Shown piece after piece: positions 8,822-16,936 of a DNA stretch of 38,374 nucleotides. The notes beneath the pieces are model-generated. The model did no database searches. It worked only from the letters and a program-made list of their open reading frames with translations, and was not told the origin of the DNA. Both the position numbers and the translations under genes were made by a program. Within the stretch, counting starts at the first letter, position 1; each line of letters opens with the position of its first letter. This DNA is from Lacihabitans soyangensis (lineage in GTDB: Bacteria; Bacteroidota; Bacteroidia; Cytophagales; Spirosomataceae), in the NCBI RefSeq assembly GCF_024343775.1, contig NZ_RJUF01000031.1, forward strand, positions 1 through 38,374. The letters run 5' to 3'.

Positions 8822-8828
8822 AAGTGCA

Positions 8829-10730
8829 TTACTTACTCAAAACCCATTTAGCCAAGTCTTTGGCTGCCTGATAGTTCTGATATTCTTTCGGTATTCTGCG
8901 GCCATCCACATATTCGTTGTAAAGCCACGGATCGCCGATAACAAAAACTCGGCCTTTACCAAAATTGGTAGCAGCCATTATCACGTCACCGCCTTCTTCA
9001 ATGATTGGATAAGCCTTGCCACTCAGTTGAAGTGTCACCAACTCTTTCACGTAAACTTTTTGGGTATTTTTGAAGATTTGATTTCCAGAAGGAATATCGA
9101 CCAAACCTTGATGCCATTGTGTACCTTGTACCATATTTCGGCTTTTACCTGAAAAAGCAATCCCAAAAGTTTTTGAGAGTTCATTGAATTTTGGAATCTC
9201 ACAATTAGCTGTATCATTGGCCATTAGCACCAAAGTACCACCTGCATTTACCCAGTTCTTGATATTTTCAATGGAAGTTTTATCCATAAAATTTGGAGTA
9301 GCCGTTTCTTTCTTTGTATCAGGATCGACGATGATGTAAACATTTTGCCCTTTCAAATTGGCTGCTGTTGGTTTGTCTTTTATTGCGGTAAGCTTAGCTC
9401 CATATTGTTTGAAAACATCGCCCCACCACAAGAAACCTGAGTGATAAGTGTCTTCCCAAGTATAATGGAACTGCTCATTCTGACCATTCCAATCTTTTCT
9501 AAATTCTCGGTTAAAGTAATAATCTAGGGCTACTTTTTTACCTTTTCCAATATTATTTTCTTCTAAAATCTCCATCTCCATGCTCGCAAAAATGAATGGA
9601 CCAACGCCTTTCAAATCGTTCTTGCGAAGTGGCTCACTCAAATAATATTCGTAAGTACCATCTCTGTAGGGGTTTCCGCCTAAACCGCCCACCGAAACGG
9701 TCTTTTGAAGTGCCAAACTTCCATCAGCTTCTTTTTCAACAAATTCTTTCAGAATACCTGCATAGCCTTTCTTGGCATTGGCTTGATATATAGGACTGAT
9801 GTAGCCCATTCTTGACGCTTTGGCCAAAGTATAAACAAACATGCAAGAGGCCGATGCCTCCAAATAGTTGCCCTTTTTGCCAGCGAGAGCAGTCATTTGA
9901 TACCAAACACCTGATTTTGGGTCTTGATATTTCGCCAAAACGGGAGCTAATCTTTGTAAATACTTGATAAGTTTAGGTCTTTCTGGATGATTTTCCGGGA
10001 AATAATCGAGGACTTCTACCAAAGCCATGCCATACCAACCGATGGCTCTACTCCAGAAATGTGGCGAAAGTCCTGTTTTTTTATCTGCCCATTTTTCGGA
10101 CTTCGATTCATCGTAACCATGGAAAATCAAACCTGTTTTCGGGTCAACCATGTATTTTTCAACTTGGGCAAATTGTTTGGCGATATGGTCAAAATGCTCG
10201 GTATGGTTAAATGTTTTGGCATATTCTGCCGAAAAAGGCTCGGCCATAAAAAGTCCATCCAACCAAATTTGAAAGGGATATCGTTGTTTGTGCCAGTAGG
10301 CCCCTTCTTTGGTTTTAGGCTGATTTTCAAGCTGATGCCAAAGTACATCTGCCGCTTTTCTGAATTTGTCTTTTCCAGGTTGTGTTTGTTGGTACAACAT
10401 CAGCAATGCTCTTCCCGAATTAATATTATCCAAATTATAATCCTCTGTTTTGTACGTTTTTATGCTGCCATCTTCGGCTACAAAACGGTTCATGTCGGCC
10501 AAAATATAGTCGTAATATTTGGTATCAGCAGTTCTTCGCCACACTTTTTCTATGGCTTTGAGCATCAAACCTTGCTCATAATCCCAAGTGGATTTCACAC
10601 GGGGTTTCACCACGATGGAATCTGGGTACCAGCCCATAAATGAATCAGCCATTTGTTGTGAATAAGGTTTCTGGGCATTTCCCGAAAAGGAAAAACAGAA
10701 GAACGAAATGTATAAAATGTATTTTTTCAT
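8829..10730 (-). CDS. GH88/GH105 unsaturated uronyl hydrolase with C-terminal DUF4350-like domain
   Basis: Periplasmic hydrolase of unsaturated galacturonyl-rhamnose-type oligomers; signal peptide 1-20 (SGNAQ end). Residues about 25-390 are the GH105 barrel, with LDNINSG (Asp101), WLDGLFMAEP (Asp158), HFWSRAIGW (224-232) and GVGPFIFASMEMEIL. Residues about 398-633 form a separate domain that looks like a GATase/DUF4350 Rossmann-type module (NVYIIVDPDTKK, WVNAGGTLVLMANDTAN, GKGRVFVIGDPWLYNEY), seen in some Bacteroidota glycosidases and of uncertain role, possibly carbohydrate binding. The 633-residue length reflects this fusion. It follows kdgF on the same strand, separated by an inverted-repeat element. 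Confidence 0.87.
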   Translation of the reverse strand: MKKYILYISFFCFSFSGNAQKPYSQQMADSFMGWYPDSIVVKPRVKSTWDYEQGLMLKAIEKVWRRTADTKYYDYILADMNRFVAEDGSIKTYKTEDYNLDNINSGRALLMLYQQTQPGKDKFRKAADVLWHQLENQPKTKEGAYWHKQRYPFQIWLDGLFMAEPFSAEYAKTFNHTEHFDHIAKQFAQVEKYMVDPKTGLIFHGYDESKSEKWADKKTGLSPHFWSRAIGWYGMALVEVLDYFPENHPERPKLIKYLQRLAPVLAKYQDPKSGVWYQMTALAGKKGNYLEASASCMFVYTLAKASRMGYISPIYQANAKKGYAGILKEFVEKEADGSLALQKTVSVGGLGGNPYRDGTYEYYLSEPLRKNDLKGVGPFIFASMEMEILEENNIGKGKKVALDYYFNREFRKDWNGQNEQFHYTWEDTYHSGFLWWGDVFKQYGAKLTAIKDKPTAANLKGQNVYIIVDPDTKKETATPNFMDKTSIENIKNWVNAGGTLVLMANDTANCEIPKFNELSKTFGIAFSGKSRNMVQGTQWHQGLVDIPSGNQIFKNTQKVYVKELVTLQLSGKAYPIIEEGGDVIMAATNFGKGRVFVIGDPWLYNEYVDGRRIPKEYQNYQAAKDLAKWVLSK

Positions 10731-10749
10731 AAAGATTTGGTTTCAAAAA

Positions 10750-10877
10750 TTAACCGCAAAGTTTGCAAAGAAAAGACGCAAAGTCCGCAGCGTGTTTTTA
10801 TTCTAAATTATCATTTTTTTGTAAAAATCGCATTTCGCTTAATAAATCCCTTGCATACTTAGCGTCTTTGCGGTTAA
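10750..10877. repeat. Inverted-repeat element (AACCGCAAAG type)
   Basis: Perfect 12-bp arms at 10750-10761 (ttaaccgcaaag) and 10866-10877 (ctttgcggttaa). A further inner pair, gacgcaaagt at 10775-10784 and acttagcgtc at 10857-10866, matches at 9 of 10 positions. The element fills the gap between kdgF and the downstream GH105 gene, so it may affect expression of the latter. It has the same nested plan as the element at 8701 but unrelated sequence. Confidence 0.75.
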
Positions 10878-10896
10878 TAATGTGTCTAAAAAAACC

Positions 10897-11223
10897 TCAA
10901 AGAAAATCCTCTCTCAAAGGATGAAAAACATCAATCAACTCACCAGCTTCTAGGCAAACTGCCCCATGCACCAAGTCACTCGGTACAAAATACACATCGC
11001 CTCCTTTTAAGGTTTTGGTGTTTCCGTCTATCGTAATGTCGAATTTTCCACTGGCCACATAGCTCGCCTGCGTGTGCGGATGGCTATGCATTGCACCAAT
11101 TCCTCCAGCCTCAAATGCCACTTTTACCACCATCATTTGGTCGTCGTAAGCCATTACTTTGCGTTTTATTCCGCCGCCAAGGTCAAGCCATTCTACTTCT
11201 TTGTCTTCTATTAATGTGTTCAT
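10897..11223 (-). CDS. kdgF: KdgF-like cupin, unsaturated uronate linearisation
   Basis: Small cytoplasmic cupin that, in the KdgF family, converts 4,5-unsaturated galacturonate monomers to the linear keto form that enters the KDG pathway. Metal-ligand pattern is visible: HSHPHTQ (His46, His48, Gln52) and His86 in SDLVHGAV, and the C-terminus DVFHPLREDFL matches the family's end. Length 108 is typical. Its ATG overlaps the stop of the upstream alpha/beta hydrolase (ATGA), so the two are translationally coupled. This enzyme directly consumes the product of the neighbouring GH105 hydrolases, which strengthens the call. Generic cupin is the alternative. Confidence 0.8.
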   Translation of the reverse strand: MNTLIEDKEVEWLDLGGGIKRKVMAYDDQMMVVKVAFEAGGIGAMHSHPHTQASYVASGKFDITIDGNTKTLKGGDVYFVPSDLVHGAVCLEAGELIDVFHPLREDFL

Positions 11224-12353
11224 TTTATGGTTTTTAGTAAACTTATAATTGCATCATTGCCTTTCAGGGCATTTGCTGGTAAGGGATATTCCTTATTGAA
11301 AACTGTCAACTCTTCTCTCGCCAAAACTTGACTTTTTGATTCGTCTGCCATGCTAATGTCTAAGCCTAAATTTTTAGCTAGAAAATCATAGGCAGCCTTA
11401 CGTTTTGATGGGCCATAATCGTGTTTTTCAAGTGGCAAATGCACGTTTTCAACATTGCTTTTAGCATCAAAAAAAGAATAGATTCTTTGAATATGTGGAA
11501 ACTCCAAATCTGGTGTAAACTTTGTCCAATCGTCACCATCAGATACCAAGAGCATAGGTTTTGGAGCAAAACAAGCGGCTATTTCAACATTGGTGGTGGC
11601 ATAATCAGGTCTAACATGAATCGCCATTCCGCTTTCACAAGTACAGCCACCAAAGAAGTAATTGGAGACCATAACCACAGGAACCGAAACTGCTACTCGG
11701 TCGTCCAAAGCTGCTAAAATAAAAGTTTGGGTTCCACCGCCAGACTCTCCCGAAACCGCAATTTTGGCTTTGTCTACTTCAGGTTGTTGACTCAGAAAAT
11801 CCAAAGCTCTGGTACTATTTATAATCTGCAATTTAAGGGCAGGGGCTATTTTATGTTCACATTGCTGCATATCTCCATAGCCTATCATATCATAAGTAAA
11901 AACTACCACACCCATTCTGGCCATGGTGGCACAGCGTTTTTGAGTAGCTTCGCCAAATCGCGGGTCTTTTCCATGACCATGCGGTGCCAAAACAGCTGGT
12001 ATTTTTCCTTTAAACTGGGCTGGTTTATACAAATTTCCTGTAACATAAATTCCAGGCAAACTTTCAAAAAATACGTTTTCGACAGTGTATCCATCCATCG
12101 TTTGCTTCGAATGAATAGTGACGTTTATTTTTTTATTGGACTTTAAGCTGGTCACCTCTGCACCTTCTCTAATTCCTTTTTTAATTGCTTTCGCTCTTTT
12201 TTGCCAATCAGATTTATTGTTATAGAGTGAAGCCAAATGTTTCATTTCAACTTTCGATTGCTCGGGTGTAAAAAAAGCACCCTGTCGCAGTTGATCTTGT
12301 CCAAAAGCAAATTGAAATATGAATAGAAAAACCAATAGCATTAAATTTTTCAT
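11220..12353 (-). CDS. Secreted alpha/beta hydrolase, probable carbohydrate esterase
   Basis: I start it at 12353, where ATG opens a signal peptide (MKNLMLLVFLFIFQFAFGQ); an upstream in-frame extension to 12425 would lie inside the preceding gene. The fold is an alpha/beta hydrolase: oxyanion region APHGHGKD, nucleophile elbow SGESGGG (Ser204 from this start), a cysteine-containing GGCTCESGMA loop and a C-terminal LEKHDYG with the likely catalytic His. It resembles acetyl-xylan-esterase or pectin-esterase-type enzymes, so removal of acetyl or methyl groups from pectin is plausible. Its start overlaps the stop of the upstream hydrolase by ATGA, and its stop overlaps the kdgF start the same way. 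Confidence 0.75.
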   Translation of the reverse strand: MKNLMLLVFLFIFQFAFGQDQLRQGAFFTPEQSKVEMKHLASLYNNKSDWQKRAKAIKKGIREGAEVTSLKSNKKINVTIHSKQTMDGYTVENVFFESLPGIYVTGNLYKPAQFKGKIPAVLAPHGHGKDPRFGEATQKRCATMARMGVVVFTYDMIGYGDMQQCEHKIAPALKLQIINSTRALDFLSQQPEVDKAKIAVSGESGGGTQTFILAALDDRVAVSVPVVMVSNYFFGGCTCESGMAIHVRPDYATTNVEIAACFAPKPMLLVSDGDDWTKFTPDLEFPHIQRIYSFFDAKSNVENVHLPLEKHDYGPSKRKAAYDFLAKNLGLDISMADESKSQVLAREELTVFNKEYPLPANALKGNDAIISLLKTIK

Positions 12354-13324
12354 GGCTTCAGGGTTTTTATTAAGAATTTGTCCATCAGGTCTATAGTTGG
12401 CAAAAACCACTCTTCTAACATGCAAAAAGTATGCGGTGCATTGAAAGTGTGAACCTCAGAATAAATTCCGAAACCGTTAAGCTTCTTAATCATGTCTTCT
12501 CGCCCAGCGTGCATTCTTTCTTGCGAACTGTTGATAAAAAGTATAGGGGGATCACCAGCCGATACGTGATTCAAAGCACTGGCTTCGTTCCAAAGTTCGG
12601 GCTTTTCTGTTTTCGAAAATCCAAAATAATAGGTAGCGGCGGAGGTATTTCTACTGTCGTCACCTTCGCCAGATTCTGTGTGAATGTAGGCCAAAATTCC
12701 ATCAATATCTATCACTGAAGCTACTTTTGAACTTATGTTTTTCAATGTTTCGCTTTTGTCATATAGCGTTTCGTCGTTTGTGGTTCCGACCAAGGCCGCC
12801 ATTTGCCCTCCAGCCGAAAAACCTGCAAGAGCAATTTTTTCCGGGTTTATTTCTAAAAATTGGGCATTGGCCCTTGTCCATCGGATGGCTGTTTTGGCAT
12901 CGACCATGGCTGCTGGATAGAGAGCATGGGTTGAAAGTCTGTAGGAGGGTGTAACTACCACATATCCTCTGGAAGCCAGAACTTTGGCCATTTCATGGTG
13001 GTGTGTTCTATCACCTGATCTCCAACCTCCACCGTGGAGAATGATGAGGCATGGTGCATTTTTTTTGTTTATTGGAGAAAAAATATCCAACATCAAGTCC
13101 ATACCATCTTCGGTAGTGTATTTGATATTTTCTTTAATGCTAATACTCTTTATGTCTTTGGCAATTGCCAGCTTGGCATTGGGCGATTGCGAAAGTGCCC
13201 ATTTGACGGCTTGGTATTTGGTAAAAGAAGTATCAGCTTGGTAGGTCAAACCTTTTTTGCTTTGGGCAATGACCACCTGCAAAGAGAAGGTGACGAAGAG
13301 AAGCAAAAAGGTTTTTTTATACAT
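12350..13324 (-). CDS. Secreted alpha/beta hydrolase, BD-FAE/CE10-like esterase
   Basis: First gene of the coupled hydrolase-hydrolase-kdgF operon. I prefer the ATG at 13324 (MYKKTFLLLFVTFSLQVVIAQ, a good signal peptide); an ATG at 13342 adds six residues and cannot be excluded. Motifs are HGGGW (oxyanion hole), GFSAGG (nucleophile Ser, residue 170 from this start) and APHTF near the C-terminus (catalytic His). This is the esterase/lipase subfamily that includes feruloyl and acetyl esterases of plant-polysaccharide loci. Removal of acyl groups from pectin side chains is the likely job; substrate is not readable. A candidate operator lies about 80 bp upstream. Confidence 0.82.
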   Translation of the reverse strand: MYKKTFLLLFVTFSLQVVIAQSKKGLTYQADTSFTKYQAVKWALSQSPNAKLAIAKDIKSISIKENIKYTTEDGMDLMLDIFSPINKKNAPCLIILHGGGWRSGDRTHHHEMAKVLASRGYVVVTPSYRLSTHALYPAAMVDAKTAIRWTRANAQFLEINPEKIALAGFSAGGQMAALVGTTNDETLYDKSETLKNISSKVASVIDIDGILAYIHTESGEGDDSRNTSAATYYFGFSKTEKPELWNEASALNHVSAGDPPILFINSSQERMHAGREDMIKKLNGFGIYSEVHTFNAPHTFCMLEEWFLPTIDLMDKFLIKTLKP

Positions 13325-13342
13325 AATGAATGGGTTGAACAT

Positions 13343-13683
13343 TAAAATTACTCAAATAAATAGAATTAATTTCTTTTTGAATAGCCTGATTTCGAGAAAA
13401 TTTATGGGAACGATTGCAGGAAAGGACATTTTCGAATCTTGAATAAATTAGAAGTTTGCACGTCTTCTATTAATTTCAATATATGACTTTACTTGATAGA
13501 TATGTTTTAGTCGAAATGAAAGGAAACGTTGCTGTCTAAATATAAAAACAGGTAAAAACACCTATTTCCTTCTGATACATGCTCTATACATTTACAAAAT
13601 CAAGTTTTTGGTTGGCTTTCAATTAAAAGGCTACATAAGAATTTGAAACCAACCCAAGAAATGAGCTAATAGTTTAGATTAAT
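13343..13683. other. Divergent intergenic region, hydrolase operon / LytTR gene
   Basis: No gene is supported. The region must carry the promoters of the minus-strand hydrolase operon and the plus-strand LytTR gene. It contains the operator candidate at 13406-13423 and a small hairpin near 13552-13565 (aggt/acct). I cannot identify convincing promoter boxes. Confidence 0.5.
13406..13423. promoter_or_regulatory. Candidate operator upstream of hydrolase-kdgF operon
   Basis: GGGAACGATTGCAGGAAA shares the core GGAA(T)CGATTGC with the palindrome at 7527-7540 near rhaM. On the minus strand the two sites also share flanks (TTTC before, TAAA after). Suggests one regulator for both pectin/rhamnose operons; unproven. 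Confidence 0.35.
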
Positions 13684-14061
13684 ATGAGAGATAATTTTAT
13701 TAAAAATCAAATGCAATTTGTTGAAAAAGATAACATTGCAATAAAAGAAAAGGGGAATATTGAACTAATAGACCTGAATTCAATCGTAAAATTTGAAAGT
13801 GACAAAAACTACACTAACATATGTTTAAATGGTGGTCGAATGATTATTTCTTCAAGGACACTGAATCTTTTTGAGAAGCTTCTTTTGGATAAAAAACAGT
13901 TTATGCGTGTGAATAGGAGTGAAATCATAAACCTGAATCATACCATTTTTGACAATTCAGAGTTGCAAATAGCAGGTAAAAAACATTCGATAAGAATTTC
14001 TCGAAGAAGAGGTTTGGCGGTTGCGAAAAGGATTGTCAATTTTTCTAAAATGAACCAGTAA
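13684..14061 (+). CDS. Standalone LytTR DNA-binding protein
   Basis: Transcription factor consisting almost only of a LytTR domain (about residues 20-122). Family landmarks are LIDLNSIVKFESDKNYTNI, then LLDKKQFMRVNRSEIINLNHT, and IRISRRRGLAVAKRI at the recognition end. No receiver domain, so it is not a classical response regulator; how it senses a signal is unknown. It stands alone on the plus strand, convergent with the response regulator at 14107 and divergent from the hydrolase operon. Either the adjacent kinase operon or the pectin operon could be its target. Confidence 0.82.
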   Translation: MRDNFIKNQMQFVEKDNIAIKEKGNIELIDLNSIVKFESDKNYTNICLNGGRMIISSRTLNLFEKLLLDKKQFMRVNRSEIINLNHTIFDNSELQIAGKKHSIRISRRRGLAVAKRIVNFSKMNQ

Positions 14062-14106
14062 AAACTGCTATTATTTTAATAAAAAACCTTACACCAATTC
14101 AAACGT

Positions 14107-14781
14107 TTAGAACAGCACCGCCGGATCTATCAGGTTATTTTTTATGGAGAAAACCACTAAACCCGCTGTATTCTTCATGCCCGTTTTTTCCAAGAGATTA
14201 TTGCGGTGTCCGTCCACTGTACGTGTACTGATAAACAATTTTTCACCTATTTCTTGAGCTGTAAATTGTTTACAAATGAGGTCCAAAACTTCCAGTTCTC
14301 TTTGTGTCAGCAACGAAGGTATATTGTCTTGTATGAGCAGACGCGGTTTCTTGCCTGTCATACGTTTTCGCATAGCCAGTAAAAATGCCTCATTGAAGTA
14401 AAAATCCTTCTCTAAAACTGCCAAAATGGCCTTTTCTACCTCAAAAGGCTCCACGTTTTTAAACAAATAGGCATTTATTCCCAGTTCCATCAAGTGGGTC
14501 ACGAACCTGTCTTCACTGTAAACCGAGAGAATGATTATTTTAATATCGCCATATTTTTCATGAATGACTTTGGTAGCCTCCATGCCGTTGATTTCTGGCA
14601 TTGACAAGTCCAATATGACTATTTCTGGTCTAGTTTCTGAATTTTCTAATTTTTCAAGTAGTTCTCTACCGTTGGCTGCTTCCATAATCACCTCCATGCC
14701 CTCAAAGCCGTTGATGATGTTTACCATGCCCTTTCTAAACAATACTTGGTCGTCTGCAATGGCTATTTTTATTGTTTTCAT
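14107..14781 (-). CDS. NarL/FixJ-type response regulator
   Basis: Cytoplasmic transcription factor. Receiver domain residues 1-120: acidic pair Asp10/Asp11, phosphoacceptor Asp58 in VILDLSMPE, and the Lys in YLFKN. LuxR-type helix-turn-helix at about 155-215: LTQRELEVLDLICKQFTAQEIGEKLFISTRTVDGHRNNLLEKTG. Length 224 is standard. It lies 10 bases downstream of the histidine kinase gene, so the two are a cognate pair in one operon. Target genes are not indicated. Confidence 0.93.
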   Translation of the reverse strand: MKTIKIAIADDQVLFRKGMVNIINGFEGMEVIMEAANGRELLEKLENSETRPEIVILDLSMPEINGMEATKVIHEKYGDIKIIILSVYSEDRFVTHLMELGINAYLFKNVEPFEVEKAILAVLEKDFYFNEAFLLAMRKRMTGKKPRLLIQDNIPSLLTQRELEVLDLICKQFTAQEIGEKLFISTRTVDGHRNNLLEKTGMKNTAGLVVFSIKNNLIDPAVLF

Positions 14782-14791
14782 GTTTCTGTTA

Positions 14792-15580
14792 TTAAACAGG
14801 AATTCTAATCTCTACCTTTAATCCTTCGTCTTTTTTTGTCACAAACTCTGCCGAACCTTCAATCATTTTTGCTCTAACTTCTATGTTTTTCAGTCCCAAA
14901 CTTCTTTTTTTGTAGGCTTCTGAATAATCAAAACCCTTTCCATCGTCTTTGAAAATAAGTATGAATTGTCCGTCTTTGTTGCTCAAAATTATATTAATTT
15001 TTGAGGCTTCAGAATGTTTCACCGAATTATTTAAAAGCTCTTGAACTATTCTGTACATAATCAAGGACTTCTGTTTGTTAAGCGTGGTAGCCTCCTCTAC
15101 TTCCAGCGAGATATCTATGTCAGAAAAATCTAAAACTTGTTCGCATAGACCCTCTATAGAGTATAGTAGCCCGAATTCCTCAAGGCCCGGCGGTAGTAAA
15201 TCGTTCGAAATTCTACGCACCTCCAGTATCGTCTGGTCAATCAATTCTTTGTTTCTGTCGCTAAAGTTTTTAAGGTCTGGATCTTGTGAGGCCTTGTGTT
15301 CTAAATCTGATAATTGTAGCCTCATGGTTGAAAGTGATGCACCAATGACATCGTGTAAGTCGCGAGCCAGCCTCTCTCTCTCTTTTTCTGTAGCCTCTAA
15401 AGTTCCAAGGTACAATTCTTGTCCATGTTTGACCTCGGCGTCTTTAAAGGCTAAATCTTGCTTTATAATTCGTTTTTGATATTGTAACAGAAAAGTAAAC
15501 AAACCAACCGCCAACAGAAGAAAGGTGATGGTTCCTCCAAACAAAAGAAAGTACAAATCTATTGACGACGTGTCTGCCAT
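14792..15580 (-). CDS. NarX-type sensor histidine kinase, short
   Basis: One N-terminal membrane segment (about 9-33), a short coiled linker, then a HisKA_3 dimerisation region with phospho-His76 in ERERLARDLHDVIGASLS, and a HATPase domain with N-box QELLNNSVKHSEAS and G-box DDGKGFDYSEA near residues 180-240. There is no extracellular sensor domain, so it probably works with the membrane protein encoded just upstream. It overlaps that gene by 22 bases and precedes the response regulator by 10. Length 262 is short for a kinase but all catalytic elements are present. Confidence 0.92.
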   Translation of the reverse strand: MADTSSIDLYFLLFGGTITFLLLAVGLFTFLLQYQKRIIKQDLAFKDAEVKHGQELYLGTLEATEKERERLARDLHDVIGASLSTMRLQLSDLEHKASQDPDLKNFSDRNKELIDQTILEVRRISNDLLPPGLEEFGLLYSIEGLCEQVLDFSDIDISLEVEEATTLNKQKSLIMYRIVQELLNNSVKHSEASKINIILSNKDGQFILIFKDDGKGFDYSEAYKKRSLGLKNIEVRAKMIEGSAEFVTKKDEGLKVEIRIPV

Positions 15581-16206
15581 AAACCGATAGCTATGAAGCT
15601 ATTTAAAATTGCCATCAAGATAGCATGAATACCCCACGAAACCAAAAGGAGTTTATTATCGCCACTAATATAGTTGCTCATCACAAAAACCACCAGGTTG
15701 CCAGAGAAATAAAACAAAAGGGCTGAGTTTACCCAAAAAACTGGCTGACTGGTAGGGTAACGTGTGTCTAGTTCAACTATTATCTTATTGAATGCCATCA
15801 GACTTAAGGCAATCATTATAAGGCTTTCGAAACCACGTGCATAGGTATTAAAAGTGTTTATTTTTTGTAGAAAAATGGCATTTAGTATCGCAAAAAGCAG
15901 GAATGTGACTAACAGGACTTTCATGCCTAAAGGAGAGTAAAATACCTTGAAAAAGCGATAATAAAAAAGCCAGAAAATAGAGAATTCTACTACGGTATAT
16001 AGATGCAGAAATGGCAGCGTGTTACGAACTTTCAAGTGCATTAAGGTCCTAGAAAGGATCTCAAAAAATATCGCAATCAAAATGTAGTAAAACACTGCCA
16101 TAGTCTCTCCCTTAAGGTATTTATAGTTGAGAATTCCGACAGCTAGCGGAAGTATCAAAAAATACTGTACATAGTCAAGAAACCAAATAAGGAAGTCGTT
16201 TATCAT
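15559..16206 (-). CDS. Multi-pass membrane protein upstream of histidine kinase
   Basis: Family not recognised. The protein of 215 residues is almost entirely hydrophobic, with about six to seven predicted membrane segments separated by short polar loops (for example TLMHLKVRNTLPF, QKINTFNTYARG and ELDTRYPTSQP). It shows no enzymatic motif or signal peptide. The reading frame overlaps the downstream histidine kinase by 22 bases, which implies co-translation and suggests that it is the sensory membrane partner of that sensor-less kinase. That role is inferred from context only. Confidence 0.7.
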   Translation of the reverse strand: MINDFLIWFLDYVQYFLILPLAVGILNYKYLKGETMAVFYYILIAIFFEILSRTLMHLKVRNTLPFLHLYTVVEFSIFWLFYYRFFKVFYSPLGMKVLLVTFLLFAILNAIFLQKINTFNTYARGFESLIMIALSLMAFNKIIVELDTRYPTSQPVFWVNSALLFYFSGNLVVFVMSNYISGDNKLLLVSWGIHAILMAILNSFIAIGLWQTRRQ

Positions 16207-16268
16207 ATATTTTTATCTGAAGTATAGGACCAAATTTTCCTTATAATGGGCCCTTTAACCTCTTGTTT

Positions 16269-16625
16269 TTATTCTGTTGGTGGATACGGCGGCACAGGGC
16301 GGCTAAAATCGTAAATGTCATTGGAATCTTCAGCTGCGAGGTCAATGTCTTCTATGATAACATCAGAACTAGTCATCATTACGCATCCATAGAGTTTATC
16401 GCCGTATTTTTCTTTATCCAGTTTTTTCATACCAAGGGTGAACTTAATGAAATCTTTGTCTTTGTTTTGATCGAGAACGATCTGAATCTCATCTCTATGA
16501 AAATAAAAAGCTTTAAAATCCTCAGGTTTAAATTTTTTATTGTCTAAGTAGTTTGAAACATACTCCTGAGCTTTTTCAGGGCTTATAGGTTCGTCGTAAA
16601 TAGGTAGGTTTTTTTCTGTTTCCAT
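16269..16625 (-). CDS. Small soluble protein, unknown
   Basis: 118 residues, not recognised. Acidic and lysine-rich, no signal peptide or membrane segment; a helical N-terminal half (SPEKAQEYVSNYLDNKKF) and a central part suggesting a small alpha/beta domain. The C-terminus is proline-rich (SRPVPPYPPTE), which suggests a flexible tail. It lies 62 bases upstream of the kinase operon on the same strand and could be cotranscribed. A TATTTTTG box about 30 bases upstream of its ATG supports it as a real transcription unit start. Confidence 0.6.
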   Translation of the reverse strand: METEKNLPIYDEPISPEKAQEYVSNYLDNKKFKPEDFKAFYFHRDEIQIVLDQNKDKDFIKFTLGMKKLDKEKYGDKLYGCVMMTSSDVIIEDIDLAAEDSNDIYDFSRPVPPYPPTE

Positions 16626-16651
16626 GTTTTGGTTATTTTTTTTAATATTAG

Positions 16652-16659
16652 CAAAAATA
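16652..16659 (-). promoter_or_regulatory. Candidate -7 box TATTTTTG
   Basis: On the minus strand this matches the Bacteroidota TAnnTTTG element and lies 27-34 bases before the ATG at 16625. No -33 TTTG at good spacing. Confidence 0.35.
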
Positions 16660-16906
16660 GCAACGAAACCGACACTTGATACCCGTAATAATACCTATTT
16701 TTAGTTTTTTTTTATAAAAAAGAAATTAGCCTTTACGGGTTTACGGAAATACTGGGTGATATTATAGATCCCAAGCTGAGAATAAGTTGTAAATTGCTAT
16801 TTAAAAGGTTTTTATAATTAATGTTTGATTTTTAACAAAATCAGAAGAGAGCAGTCTCTTATTGATTTTAAGTCGTGGGAATTTTCTGTCTCGGTGATAA
16901 AAAAAA

Positions 16907-16927
16907 ACCTCCCGAGATTCAGGAGGT
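16907..16927 (-). terminator. Rho-independent terminator of MIOX gene
   Basis: Read on the minus strand, acctcc (16927-16922) pairs with ggaggt (16912-16907), followed by a run of eight to nine T. It starts 10 bases past the MIOX stop. Confidence 0.8.
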
Positions 16928-16936
16928 AATTTTATT

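Larger units (their letters stand above)
16626..16936. other. Intergenic region between small protein and MIOX
   Basis: No gene visible. It holds the MIOX terminator at 16907-16927 and the candidate promoter box at 16652-16659; the rest is AT-rich without clear structure. Confidence 0.5.

Noticed and set aside
9987-10643. Plus-strand 218-residue frame opposite GH105
   Set aside because: Antisense shadow of a well-supported hydrolase; no recognisable protein features.
12354-12425. N-terminal extension of the second alpha/beta hydrolase
   Set aside because: It would lie within the preceding gene and place residues before an otherwise perfect signal peptide.
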